43,506 nucleotides of DNA from Tabrizicola sp. GTDB lineage: Bacteria > Pseudomonadota > Alphaproteobacteria > Rhodobacterales > Rhodobacteraceae. Below are positions 28,305 to 37,525 of this stretch, piece after piece (position 1 is the stretch's first letter; every line of letters starts with the position of its first letter). The stretch lies in assembly GCA_012032275.1 (NCBI GenBank), contig JAAURK010000003.1:1-43506 (forward strand), read 5' to 3'. The notes beneath the pieces are model-generated. The model did no database searches. It saw nothing but the letters and a program-made list of their open reading frames with translations, and was not told the origin of the DNA. Position numbers and translations under genes: made by a program.

Positions 28305-29842
28305 ATGCCAAATACCGCTGATTTACTTGAAGAAATTGCTGCGTTGAAGGCGATGTTGATCGCTGCTGATGCGCGCGACCTTCGCAAGGACGAGCGCATC
28401 GAACGACTGGAAAAGTTGGTCGCGGCCTTCAAGCATGCGGCTTTTGGGCGGCGGTCGGAGAAGAGTAATCCTGAGCAGTTTGAACTGGCGCTTGAGGATC
28501 TGGAAACTGCGATTGCCGCGATCCATGCGGAGGAAGACGCCGAAGATCGCGCAGCGAAACGTCCAATCAAACCGCGCACTACCAATCGCGGATCATTACC
28601 CAAGCATTTGCTGCGGATCGAGGAAGTAATCGAGCCCGACAGTCTGACCTGCAGCTGTGGTGGCTGCCTGCATTGCATCGGTGAAGATGTGTCGGAACGT
28701 CTGGACATCGTCCCCGCCCAGTTCCGCGTGATCGTGACCCGCCGCCCTAAATATGCCTGCCGCTCTTGCACCGATGGCGTGGCCCAAGCGCCTGCACCTG
28801 CACGATTGATCCCTGGTGGCATGCCAACCGAAGCGACGGTGGCCCATGTTCTGGTCAGCAAATATGCCGACCACTTGCCCCTTTATCGCCAAGCTCAGAT
28901 TTACAGCCGTCAGGGTGTCAACTTGGACCGATCAACCCTTGCAGACTGGGTGGGCCGCGCCGCTTTTGAACTGCGCCCAGTCTTCGATGCCCTGATGGCC
29001 AACCTGAAACGGTCAACAAAGCTGTTCATGGACGAAACCCGAGCTCCGGTGCTCGACCCAGGTTCCAAGAAGACCAAGACCGGTTACTTCTGGGCACTCG
29101 CACGCGACGACCGACCGTGGGGTGATGCTGCGCCGCCGGGTGTCGCCTTCACCTATGCCCCGGCCGGGGTGGGTTGCATGCCGAACGGATATTGCAGGGC
29201 TTTGGCGGTATCCTGCAAGTGGACGGCTATGCTGGATATAACCGATTGATTGCACCCGACCGTGTAGGTCCCAGCATTCAATTGGCTTACTGCTGGGCTC
29301 ACGCCCGCCGCAAGCTCATCGAGATCACGCGCACCGGCCCCGCGCCGATTGCTGAGGAAGGTGTGATCCTCATCCGCGAGCTTTACGCTATCGAGGCTGC
29401 AATCAAGGGCACAGATGCCGCGACCCGTCTGGTCGCACGGCAAGAACGCGCCGTACCGATCCTCGCCCGCCTTGATGATTGGCTGCGCCACCATCGCGCC
29501 CGCGCTTCCGCCAAATCGCCCCTCGGTGAGGCATTGGCCTATATCGCAAAATACCGCGAGGGCTTGGGCCGTTTCCTGGCAGATGGCCGCATCGAGATCG
29601 ACAACAACACCGTCGAACGCACAATCCGCCCCATCGCTCTGAACAGAAAGAACGCCCTCTTCGCTGGCCATGACGCCGGAGCGGAAAACTGGGCCGTCAT
29701 TGCGTCACTGATCGAGACCTGCAAAATGAACAGCATCGACCCGCACGCATGGCTGGCCGCAACGCTCACTGCCATCGTCAATGGCCACAAACAAAGCCAG
29801 ATCGACGATCTGCTACCGTGGAATTACGCCAGCAAGGTGTGA
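28305..29842 (+). CDS. IS66 TnpC transposase (apparent 1-nt deletion near 29162)
   Basis: 28305-29249 ORF (LDRSTLADWVGRAAFELRPVFDALM, KLFMDETRAPVLDPG) continues in next frame from ~29165 (HAERILQGFGGILQVDGYAGYNRL...RIEIDNNTVERTIRPIALNRKNALFAGHDAGAENWAVIASLIETCK). Confidence 0.9.
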
Positions 29843-31416
29843 TTGGGACACCGCTTACAGACGGTCTCTCCCGGCGGCTTTTCGTTTTCCAGCTTGGCCA
29901 CCGGTGCGCCGGGCTCATCCAGCCAGACCTGGGGATCCTGCTCTTCGTTCATTTTCGGGCCAAGTTCGCCCTGAACGCCCGATTTTTCTAACCGGATCAG
30001 AACCTTCTCCTGCTCGGCGCAAAGGCTGTCGAGCGCTTCCTGCGGGGTCTTGGCACCCGACATCGCGTCACCGATATTCTGCCACCAGAGCTGGGCCAGC
30101 TTCGGATAATCCGGGATGTTGGTGCCGGTGGGCGACCACTGGACGCGGGCGGGCGAGCGGTAGAACTCGATCAGGCCGCCAAGCTTCGGCGCGCGTTCGG
30201 TGAAGTGAGGCGAGTCGATGGTCGACTGACGGATGAAGGTCAGGCCGACATCCGACTTCTTCACGTCGACCGTCTTCGAAACCACGAACTGGGCGTAAAG
30301 CCAGGCTGCCTGTGCGCGGTCGACCGGGGTCGATTTCATCAGCGTCCAGGACCCTGCATCCTGGTAGCCGATCTTGGTGCCTTCGGACCAGTAGGCCCCG
30401 TGCGGCGAGGGGGCCATGCGCCACTTCGGCGTGCCATCCTCGTTCATCACGGGTGTGCCGGGTTCAACCGCCGCAGCCGTAAAGGCGGTGTACCAGAACA
30501 TCTGCTGGGCAATGGCCCCCTGCGCGGGGACCGGACCGGCCTCGCCAAAGGTCATCCCGGCAGCTTCGGGGGGCGAATACTTCTGCAGCCACTCGATCGC
30601 CTTGGTCACCGCATAGACCGCCGCCGCATCGTTGGTGGAACCGCCACGCGCCACGCAAGAGCCGACCGGCTGCGAATTCTCGTTGACGCGGATGCCCCAT
30701 TCGTCAACCGGCAGGCCGTTCGGTTCGCCCTTGTCGCCCATCCCGGCCATCGACATCCACGCATCGGTGTAGCGCCAGCCAAGCGAAGGATCCTTCTTGC
30801 CGTAGTCCATGTTGCCATAGACGCCGGTTGCCGGGCCACCGGCATAGGACATGTCGCGGCCGGTGAAGAACTCGGCAATGTCCTCATAGGCCGACCAGTT
30901 GACCGGAACGCCAAGGTCATAGCCGTACTTGGCCTTGAAGTCGTCCTTGGTCTTCTGATCGTTGAACCAGTCATAGCGGAACCAGTAGAGGTTCGCGAAC
31001 TGCTGGTCGGGCAATTGATAAAGCTTGCCATCCGGTCCGGTGGTGAACGAGGTGCCGATGAAATCGGCAAGGTCGAGGCCGGGGTTGGTCACGGCCGCAC
31101 CTTCGCCCGCCATCCAGTCGGTCAGGTTGCGCGCCTGCTGATAGCGCCAGTGGGTGCCTATCAGGTCGCTGTCGTTGATATAGGCGTCATAGATGTTCTC
31201 GCCCGTCTGCATCTGCGTCTGCAGCTTTTCCACCACGTCGCCTTCGCCGATCAAGTCATGGGTGACCTTGATCCCGGTGATGGCTTCAAACGCCGGGGCC
31301 AGCACCTTGGATTCGTATTCATGGGTGCCGATGGTTTCCGAGACGACCTTGATTTCCATGCCCGCATAGGGCTTGGCCGCGTCGATGAACCATTGCAAGT
31401 TCCGGTCGTGCTTCAA
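29824..31416 (-). CDS. glpV: Glycerol-type ABC transporter substrate-binding protein (GlpV-like), both termini altered
   Basis: WFIDAAKPYAGMEIKVVSETIGTHEYESKVLAPAFEAITGIKVTHDLIGEGDVVEKLQTQMQTGENIYDAYINDSDLIGTHWRYQQ; TTG start, no signal peptide; C-term CKRCPNHTLLA is encoded by the IS66 end. Confidence 0.8.
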   Translation of the reverse strand: MKHDRNLQWFIDAAKPYAGMEIKVVSETIGTHEYESKVLAPAFEAITGIKVTHDLIGEGDVVEKLQTQMQTGENIYDAYINDSDLIGTHWRYQQARNLTDWMAGEGAAVTNPGLDLADFIGTSFTTGPDGKLYQLPDQQFANLYWFRYDWFNDQKTKDDFKAKYGYDLGVPVNWSAYEDIAEFFTGRDMSYAGGPATGVYGNMDYGKKDPSLGWRYTDAWMSMAGMGDKGEPNGLPVDEWGIRVNENSQPVGSCVARGGSTNDAAAVYAVTKAIEWLQKYSPPEAAGMTFGEAGPVPAQGAIAQQMFWYTAFTAAAVEPGTPVMNEDGTPKWRMAPSPHGAYWSEGTKIGYQDAGSWTLMKSTPVDRAQAAWLYAQFVVSKTVDVKKSDVGLTFIRQSTIDSPHFTERAPKLGGLIEFYRSPARVQWSPTGTNIPDYPKLAQLWWQNIGDAMSGAKTPQEALDSLCAEQEKVLIRLEKSGVQGELGPKMNEEQDPQVWLDEPGAPVAKLENEKPPGETVCKRCPNHTLLA

Positions 31417-31432
31417 TAGAGCGTCTCCCTTT

Positions 31433-31891
31433 TCAGCATTCGCCCAAGATCAAGAATGTACGAGGAGAGCCCACACGGAACCCAGCCTTTTGGCATTCAT
31501 CTTGGTTCTCGATCCACGTCATATGGTCGTATTCGCCGGGAGCCTCGTAATAGCACATCACGAGCGTTCGCGGCCGGAAGCACTTATCACCAAGTTGCAG
31601 TTTACCGTCAGAACTAAAAGCCGCTGAAATTTCTGACTTTTCGGCGTCCGCAGCGACAGCTAGCTCCTTCACCAGAGCTTCTTTTTGGTCAGAGAGTTGC
31701 TTCACACCGGACTGCGCTTCCGACCTAATTTGCTGAACATCAACGGGCGCTCCGCACTCCGTACTTGGAAGCCACCGCCCATTGCAGACCAAGTCTCGGC
31801 CCTGCATCATCTGAATTGAAACAATTCCAACTCCTGCACAGGCTGCAATTGCCAGAATAGGCAACGGAAGTTTTTCAAACGGAACAGACAC
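31433..31891 (-). CDS. Hypothetical membrane-anchored Cys-rich protein
   Basis: GTG start with upstream GGAGGA; MSVPFEKLPLPILAIAACAGVGIVSIQ TM helix, coiled-coil middle, five Cys in the soluble part (DLVCNGRW, TECG, DKCFRPRTLVMCYY, DECQKAG) plus a C-terminal GEC. Confidence 0.6.
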   Translation of the reverse strand: MSVPFEKLPLPILAIAACAGVGIVSIQMMQGRDLVCNGRWLPSTECGAPVDVQQIRSEAQSGVKQLSDQKEALVKELAVAADAEKSEISAAFSSDGKLQLGDKCFRPRTLVMCYYEAPGEYDHMTWIENQDECQKAGFRVGSPRTFLILGEC

Positions 31892-32693
31892 TTGTAGCTC
31901 CTCCACTCATAAATTTGATTGAAACTCCAATTCGAAGGTAAGGGAGAATCTTCACAAGGACAACAAAAAGCCCCAAGACTAGTGACACCGTACCCCAGTC
32001 CATCCCGCTCGCGCTGACCGTGCGGGTCATCGTAGCGGCGATGGGCTTGGCGTCGGTGGTGGTCAGGGTGCGGCTGAGGAGGAGTTCCACCCAGCTGAAC
32101 ATGAAGCAGAAGAAGGCGGCGACGCCGATGCCCGAGGCGATGAGCGGCATGAAGATTTTCACGAAGAAGCGCGGGAAAGAGTAGCCGTCGATATAGGCAG
32201 TCTCGTCAATCTCCTTCGGGACGCCGCGCATGAAGCCTTCGAGGATCCAGACCGCGAGGGGCACGTTGAAAAGGCAGTGCGCCAGCGCGATGGCGATATG
32301 GGTGTCGAAGAGCCCGACCGACGAATAAAGCTGGAAGAACGGCAGCGCAAAGACGGCCGGTGGCGCCATCCGGTTGGTCAGAAGCCAGAAGAACAGGTGC
32401 TTGTCGCCCATGAAGCTGTAGCGGCTGAAGGCATAGGCCGCAGGCAGGGCGACGGTAAGCGAGATCACCACGTTCATGGTGACGTAGATGATCGAGTTGA
32501 TATAGCCCGAATACCAGCTTGGGTCGGTCAGGATGACCCGGTAGTTGTTGAAGGTCAGGTTCTGCGGGACGAGCGTGAACATCGAGGTGATCTCGGTGTT
32601 GGTCTTCAGGCTCATGTTCACCAGCCAGTAGATCGGCACCAGCAGGAACAGCAGATACACGGTCATCACGACGGCGGAGGGTTTGATGCGCAT
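31875..32693 (-). CDS. glpQ: ABC transporter permease (GlpQ-like) with replaced C-terminus
   Basis: MRIKPSAVVMTVYLLFLLVPIYWLVNMSLKTNTEI...EIDETAYIDGYSFPRFFVKIFMPLIASGIGVAAFFCFMFSWVELLLSRTLTT...SASGMDWG; residues after GMDWG do not look like the family. Confidence 0.82.
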   Translation of the reverse strand: MRIKPSAVVMTVYLLFLLVPIYWLVNMSLKTNTEITSMFTLVPQNLTFNNYRVILTDPSWYSGYINSIIYVTMNVVISLTVALPAAYAFSRYSFMGDKHLFFWLLTNRMAPPAVFALPFFQLYSSVGLFDTHIAIALAHCLFNVPLAVWILEGFMRGVPKEIDETAYIDGYSFPRFFVKIFMPLIASGIGVAAFFCFMFSWVELLLSRTLTTTDAKPIAATMTRTVSASGMDWGTVSLVLGLFVVLVKILPYLRIGVSIKFMSGGATSVCSV

Positions 32694-33565
32694 CACTGTG
32701 TCTCCTGCCGGTCGAGGTTCGTCATCACGGTGTAGAACACCCAGGAGACGAGCAGGATCACGAGGAAATACATCAGCGAGAAGGCAGCAGCGGGGCCGAG
32801 GTCGAACTGGCCCACCGCCATTTTCACCAGATCGATCGACAGGAAGGTGGTCGAATTGCCGGGGCCGCCGCCAGTGACGACAAAGGGCTCGGTATAGATC
32901 ATGAAGCTGTCCATGAAGCGCAGAAGCACCGCGATGAGGAGAACCCCCTTCATCTTGGGGAGTTCGATGTAGCGAAACACCGACCAGCGCGTCGCCTGAT
33001 CGATCTTCGCGGCCTGATAATAGGCCTGCGGGATGGATTGCAGCCCCGCATAACAAAGGAGTGCAACCAGCGAGGTCCAGTGCCAGACATCCATCACGAT
33101 CACCGTGAGCCAGGCGTCCAGCGCGTCATTGGTATAGTTGTAGTCGATGCCAAGCGCGGCGAGGGTGTGGCCCAAAAGGCCGATGTCCACCCGCCCGAAG
33201 ATCTGCCAGATGGTGCCGACCACATTGAACGGAATGAGCAGCGGCAGCGCCATCAGGATCAGGCAGAACGACGACCAGAAGCCCGATTTCGGCATGTTGA
33301 GCGCAATGAAGATGCCAAGCGGCACCTCGATGGCAAGGATGATGGCCGAGAACAGGATCTGCCGGCCAAGCGCCTCATGCAGCCGGTCGGAGGTGATCAT
33401 GTCCTCGAACCAGTCAAGCCCGGCCCAGAAGAAATCATTGTTGCCGAAGGTGTCGTTGAACGCGTAGTTGACCACCGTCATCAGCGGAATGACCGCCGAG
33501 AAGGCCACCAGCACCAGAACCGGCAACACCAGAAACCACGCCTTGTTGTTCTGCGTCTTGTCCAT
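32693..33565 (-). CDS. glpP: ABC transporter permease (GlpP-like)
   Basis: MDKTQNNKAWFLVLPVLVLVAFSAVIPLMTVVNYAF; QAAKIDQATRWSVFRYIELPKMKGVLLIAVLLRFMDSFMIYTEPFVVTGGGPGNST. Confidence 0.9.
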   Translation of the reverse strand: MDKTQNNKAWFLVLPVLVLVAFSAVIPLMTVVNYAFNDTFGNNDFFWAGLDWFEDMITSDRLHEALGRQILFSAIILAIEVPLGIFIALNMPKSGFWSSFCLILMALPLLIPFNVVGTIWQIFGRVDIGLLGHTLAALGIDYNYTNDALDAWLTVIVMDVWHWTSLVALLCYAGLQSIPQAYYQAAKIDQATRWSVFRYIELPKMKGVLLIAVLLRFMDSFMIYTEPFVVTGGGPGNSTTFLSIDLVKMAVGQFDLGPAAAFSLMYFLVILLVSWVFYTVMTNLDRQETQ

Positions 33566-34644
33566 CAGGCTGTTGTCTCCAGGAGTGGGGGCACGCGCCA
33601 GTCGTCGGCGTAGACGTTGATCTTTCCGGGCGCGAAGGTGACGCGCGGGTCGGCGGGCAAAGCGGTGCCTTCGGGCAGGATGGCGTTCATGGGCTGGCCA
33701 GCGAGAACGGCCCGCACGATCCGGTGGCGGCCCACATCCTCGACCCGCTTCACGGTAACGGGCAGGCCCTCGTCGCCGAGAAGCACGTATTCCGGCCGGA
33801 TGCCGATCTGCGCGCGGCCCTCGATCGGCCCGTAGGCCGCACCAAGGGCAATGGTGCTGCCCTGCAGATCCGCGCTCGTCCTGTCGATCCGCGCCTCGAA
33901 GAGATTCATTCCGGGCGAGCCAATGAAATAGCCGACGAATGTATGCGCCGGGGTTTCGAACAACTGGTCGGGAGTGCCCATCTGCACGACCCGGCCGTCA
34001 TACATCACCACCACCTTGTCGGCGAAGGTCAGCGCCTCGGTCTGGTCATGCGTCACATAGATCATGGTATGGCCGAACTGGCGGTGCAGATCCTTGAGCT
34101 GGGTGCGCAGCTCCCATTTCATATGCGGGTCGATCACGGTCAGCGGCTCGTCAAAGAGGATGGCGTTCACATCCTCGCGCACCATGCCGCGGCCAAGGCT
34201 GATCTTCTGCTTTGCATCGGCGGTCAGTCCCCGGGCCTTCTGGCGAAGGTTCGGTTCCATGCCGATCATGCGGGCAATCCGCTGCACACGGCTGGCGATA
34301 TAGGCCGGGTCCATCCCGCGGTTGCGCAGCGGAAAGGACAGGTTGTCCGCGACCGTCATCGTGTCATAGACCACGGGAAACTGGAACACCTGGGCGATGT
34401 TGCGCGCTGTTGTCGGCGCATCGGTGACGTCGCGGTCGCCGAAAAGCACGCGGCCCTGGCTTGGCCGCACCAGCCCCGAGATGATGTTCAAAAGCGTGGT
34501 CTTGCCACAGCCCGACGCGCCGAGCAGCGCGTAGGCACCGCCGTCCTGCCAGACATGGTCGAGTTCTTTCAGCGCATAATCGGCCTCTCCGGTCGGATGG
34601 GCCGAATAGCTGTGGGCAAGTTTGGAGAGGGTGATCTCGGACAT
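33565..34644 (-). CDS. glpT: ABC transporter ATPase (GlpT-like)
   Basis: LLGASGCGKTTLLNIISGL, LTADAKQKISLGRGMV, ILFDEPLTVIDPHMKWELR, VTHDQTEALTFADKVVVM. Confidence 0.92.
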   Translation of the reverse strand: MSEITLSKLAHSYSAHPTGEADYALKELDHVWQDGGAYALLGASGCGKTTLLNIISGLVRPSQGRVLFGDRDVTDAPTTARNIAQVFQFPVVYDTMTVADNLSFPLRNRGMDPAYIASRVQRIARMIGMEPNLRQKARGLTADAKQKISLGRGMVREDVNAILFDEPLTVIDPHMKWELRTQLKDLHRQFGHTMIYVTHDQTEALTFADKVVVMYDGRVVQMGTPDQLFETPAHTFVGYFIGSPGMNLFEARIDRTSADLQGSTIALGAAYGPIEGRAQIGIRPEYVLLGDEGLPVTVKRVEDVGRHRIVRAVLAGQPMNAILPEGTALPADPRVTFAPGKINVYADDWRVPPLLETTA

Positions 34645-35732
34645 TCAGGCCGCCATCGCATAGGGCGCGGGCGCGGCCAGACGGCCCCGCGCGTCGAAAA
34701 GATAGACATGCGCCGGATCAAGCCAGATCGACACCGCCGATCCCGGCTCCAGCTTGTGCACGCCGTGAACCAGCCCGACCCATTTCTCCGTCTCGCGCAG
34801 AAGATGGACAAAGGTCTCCGACCCGGTGATCTCGGTCACGCCAAGAGTGCAGTGGAAGGCCAGCGCCGATCCGGAATGCTTGTTCAGCGCCAGATGGTTG
34901 GCGCGGAAACCTGCGAGATAGGTTCCATCCGCGAGACCGGCAAACGGGCCATCAGCGGGGCACTGGGCGGTTTGCGCAAAGATCAGCCGGTTGCCCGATT
35001 TGGTGCAGGAGACGAAGTTCATCGGCGGGTCGCTGAAGACGCGCGCGGTGGTCGCATCGGCGGGCATCCGGTAGACCTCTGGCGTCGGGCCGAACTGGGT
35101 GACCCGGCCCTCCCAGAGCGTTGCGGTATTGCCGCCAAGCAGCAGCGCCTCTTCCGGTTCGGTCGTGGCATAGACGAAGATCGCGCCCGACGCCTCGAAG
35201 ATCCTGGGAATCTCGATCCGCAACTCCTCGCGCAGCTTGTAGTCGAGGTTGGCCAGCGGCTCGTCCAGAAGCACCAGCCCCGCGCCCTTCACCAGCGCCC
35301 GGGCGAGGGCGCAGCGCTGCTGCTGGCCGCCCGAAAGTTCCAGCGGCTTGCGGTTCAGCATCGGTGTCAGCTTCAGCATCTCGGCGGTGTCGCGCACCGC
35401 CTTGTCGACCGCGGCGCCGACTTGCCCATCAGGCGCATGGGCGAGGCGATGTTGTCATAGACCGTCATCGCCGGATAGTTGATGAACTGCTGGTAGACCA
35501 TGGCGACCTTGCGGTCCTGGACGCGCACGCCGGTGACATCGCGCCCCTGCCAGAGAAGGCGGCCCTCGGTGGGCCGGTCCAGCCCCGCCATCAGCCGCAT
35601 CAGCGAGGTCTTGCCCGCAAGGGTTGGGCCGAGAAGCACGTTCATGGTCCCGTTCTCCAGCGTCAGCCGGGTGGGATGGATATGCGTCCTCCCGCCGACC
35701 GACCGCGCAATCCCCTGAAGCTCCAGCGCCAC
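34645..35732 (-). CDS. glpS: ABC transporter ATPase (GlpS-like), apparent 1-nt deletion near 35421
   Basis: N-half NVLLGPTLAGKTSLMRLMAGLDRPTEG...YDNIASPMRLMGK; C-half in adjacent frame VDKAVRDTAEMLKLTPMLNRKPLELSGGQQQRCALARALVKGAGLVLLDEPLANLDYKLREELR. Confidence 0.88.
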
Positions 35733-35742
35733 CCCGTTCCTC

Positions 35743-37338
35743 CTATTCCGCCGCCGGATGAACGGCGCGCGCACCCGCACCGGCCATGAAGCGGTCAAGC
35801 GTCTCGATCTGGTCCCTGGTCAGCCGCAGCCCCAGTTTGGAGCGGCGCCAGACCACGTCCGCCGCCGTCGCGGCATATTCGCGCGTCATCAGCCAGCGCA
35901 CCTCGGCTTCGGTCAATGTGGCGCCGAAATCCTGTCCAAGCGCATCCGGCGTGCCCGCATCGCCAAGGATCGTGGACGCCTCGGTGCCATAGGCGCGGAT
36001 CATCCGGCCCGCCCAGTAGGGGGTCAGGAACGGATAGGTGCTCCGCAGCTTTTCGGTCAGCGCGGCAACGCCGTCATGCGGGAAATCGCCACCGGGAAGC
36101 GGCGCGCGGGCCGTCCAGGCGGGTTTGGCCTGCGGAAAGTACGGCGCAAGCTTGGCCAGCGCGGATTCCGCCAGGCGGCGGTAGGTGGTGATCTTGCCGC
36201 CAAACACATTCAGCAGCGGCGCTCCGGCCCGATCAAGGCTGAGCACATAGTCGCGCGTGGCCGCCGTCGCCGATTTCGCCCCGTCATTGTAAAGCGGACG
36301 GACGCCCGAATAGGTCCAGACCACATCGTCGCGGGTGACGGGCTTGGCAAAATACTGGCTGGCAAAGGCAAGAAGGTAGTCGCGTTCCTCATCGGTGCAA
36401 CGCGCATCCCGCGGCGCGCCCGTGTGATCCTTGTCGGTGGTGCCGATCAGGGTGAAATCCTGCTCATAGGGAATGGCAAAGATGATGCGGCCGTCGGTGC
36501 CCTGGAAAAAATAGCACCGACCGTGATCGAAAAGCTTCTTCGTCACGATATGGCTGCCCCGCACCAGCCGCACGCCTTCGGTGGAATTGATGCGCGCGAC
36601 ATTGCGGATCACATCCTCGACCCAGGGCCCTCCCGCATTCACAAGCGCGCGGGCAAGATGGGTGGCGGGGCCCGCGGGCCCTTCGGTGGTGATGTGCCAA
36701 AGATCGCCCTGGCGTTCGGCGGTGATCACCTTTGTCCGCGTCATGATGCGGGCGCCGCGCTGCGCGGCATCGCGCGCATTGAGCGCGACAAGCCGGGAAT
36801 CCTCGACCCAGCAATCCGAATATTCGAAAGCCCGACGGAAAACCGGCTTCAACGGCTTTCCGGCAGGATCGGCCGTAAGGTCCACCGAGCGGGCGGCGGG
36901 CAGGATCTTGCGGCCGCCCATCGTGTCGTACATCAAAAGCCCGAGACGGATCAGCCAGGCAGGCCGACGCCCGCGCGCCCAGGGCATGATCCAGCGCAGC
37001 AGCCGCGAGGTGGGCGTATCGGTTTCAAACCGCATGTCGGGCGAAAGTGGCAGCACGAAGCGCATCGGCCAGGAGATATGCGGCATGGCGACAAGCAGGG
37101 TCTCGCGTTCCTCCAGCGCTTCGCGCACGAGGCGGAACTCGAAGTATTCCAGATAACGCAGCCCGCCGTGGAAGAGCTTGGTCGAGGCCGACGAGGTGCC
37201 CTGTGCCAGATCGCCCTGTTCGGCCAGCGCAACCGTCAGGCCGCGCCCGGTGGCATCACGCGCGATGCCACAGCCGTTTATCCCGCCGCCGATGATGAAA
37301 AGATCGGTCGTGGCGGGATGGATGTGATCATTGGACAC
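35743..37338 (-). CDS. glpD: Glycerol-3-phosphate dehydrogenase
   Basis: DLFIIGGGINGCGIARDATGRGLTVALAEQGDLAQGTSSASTKLFHGGLRYLEYFEFRLVREALEERE. Confidence 0.97.
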   Translation of the reverse strand: MSNDHIHPATTDLFIIGGGINGCGIARDATGRGLTVALAEQGDLAQGTSSASTKLFHGGLRYLEYFEFRLVREALEERETLLVAMPHISWPMRFVLPLSPDMRFETDTPTSRLLRWIMPWARGRRPAWLIRLGLLMYDTMGGRKILPAARSVDLTADPAGKPLKPVFRRAFEYSDCWVEDSRLVALNARDAAQRGARIMTRTKVITAERQGDLWHITTEGPAGPATHLARALVNAGGPWVEDVIRNVARINSTEGVRLVRGSHIVTKKLFDHGRCYFFQGTDGRIIFAIPYEQDFTLIGTTDKDHTGAPRDARCTDEERDYLLAFASQYFAKPVTRDDVVWTYSGVRPLYNDGAKSATAATRDYVLSLDRAGAPLLNVFGGKITTYRRLAESALAKLAPYFPQAKPAWTARAPLPGGDFPHDGVAALTEKLRSTYPFLTPYWAGRMIRAYGTEASTILGDAGTPDALGQDFGATLTEAEVRWLMTREYAATAADVVWRRSKLGLRLTRDQIETLDRFMAGAGARAVHPAAE

Positions 37339-37387
37339 GTCCTGGTCCTCCCCCGGGCAAAGCTGCGATAATTGTCACGATCTCGTC

Positions 37388-37429
37388 AACGAATTTCTTT
37401 CGTTTTGACGCGAAAAGTGACAAAACGAA
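37388..37429. promoter_or_regulatory. Candidate GlpR operator(s) in the glpD-glpR intergenic region
   Basis: AACGAAtttctTTCGTT (37388-37404) and TTCGTTTTG...CAAAACGAA (37399-37429) inverted repeats between divergent glpD and glpR. Confidence 0.5.
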
Positions 37430-37525
37430 GATCAGCGATCATATTCGCGACTGAAAGGGGCGGCTTGCGGCGGGAGTTTCTGCAAACGCAACTTTTCGCG
37501 CACCGGGGGATGGAGGAACCGACCC

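Larger units (their letters stand above)
27404..29858 (+). mobile_element. IS66-family insertion sequence
   Basis: Terminal repeats GTAAGCGCTGTCCCAACCCCAC (27404) and complement GTAAGCGGTGTCCCAATCACAC (ending 29858); tnpA, tnpB, tnpC order inside. Confidence 0.92.

Noticed and set aside
30205-31419. 404-aa + strand ORF opposite glpV
   Set aside because: Shadow ORF of the substrate-binding protein gene.
33724-35460. 578-aa ORF on + strand opposite the glp ATPases
   Set aside because: Shadow ORF; the minus strand encodes clear ABC ATPase motifs.
35758-37371. 537-aa ORF on + strand opposite glpD
   Set aside because: Shadow ORF antisense to glpD.
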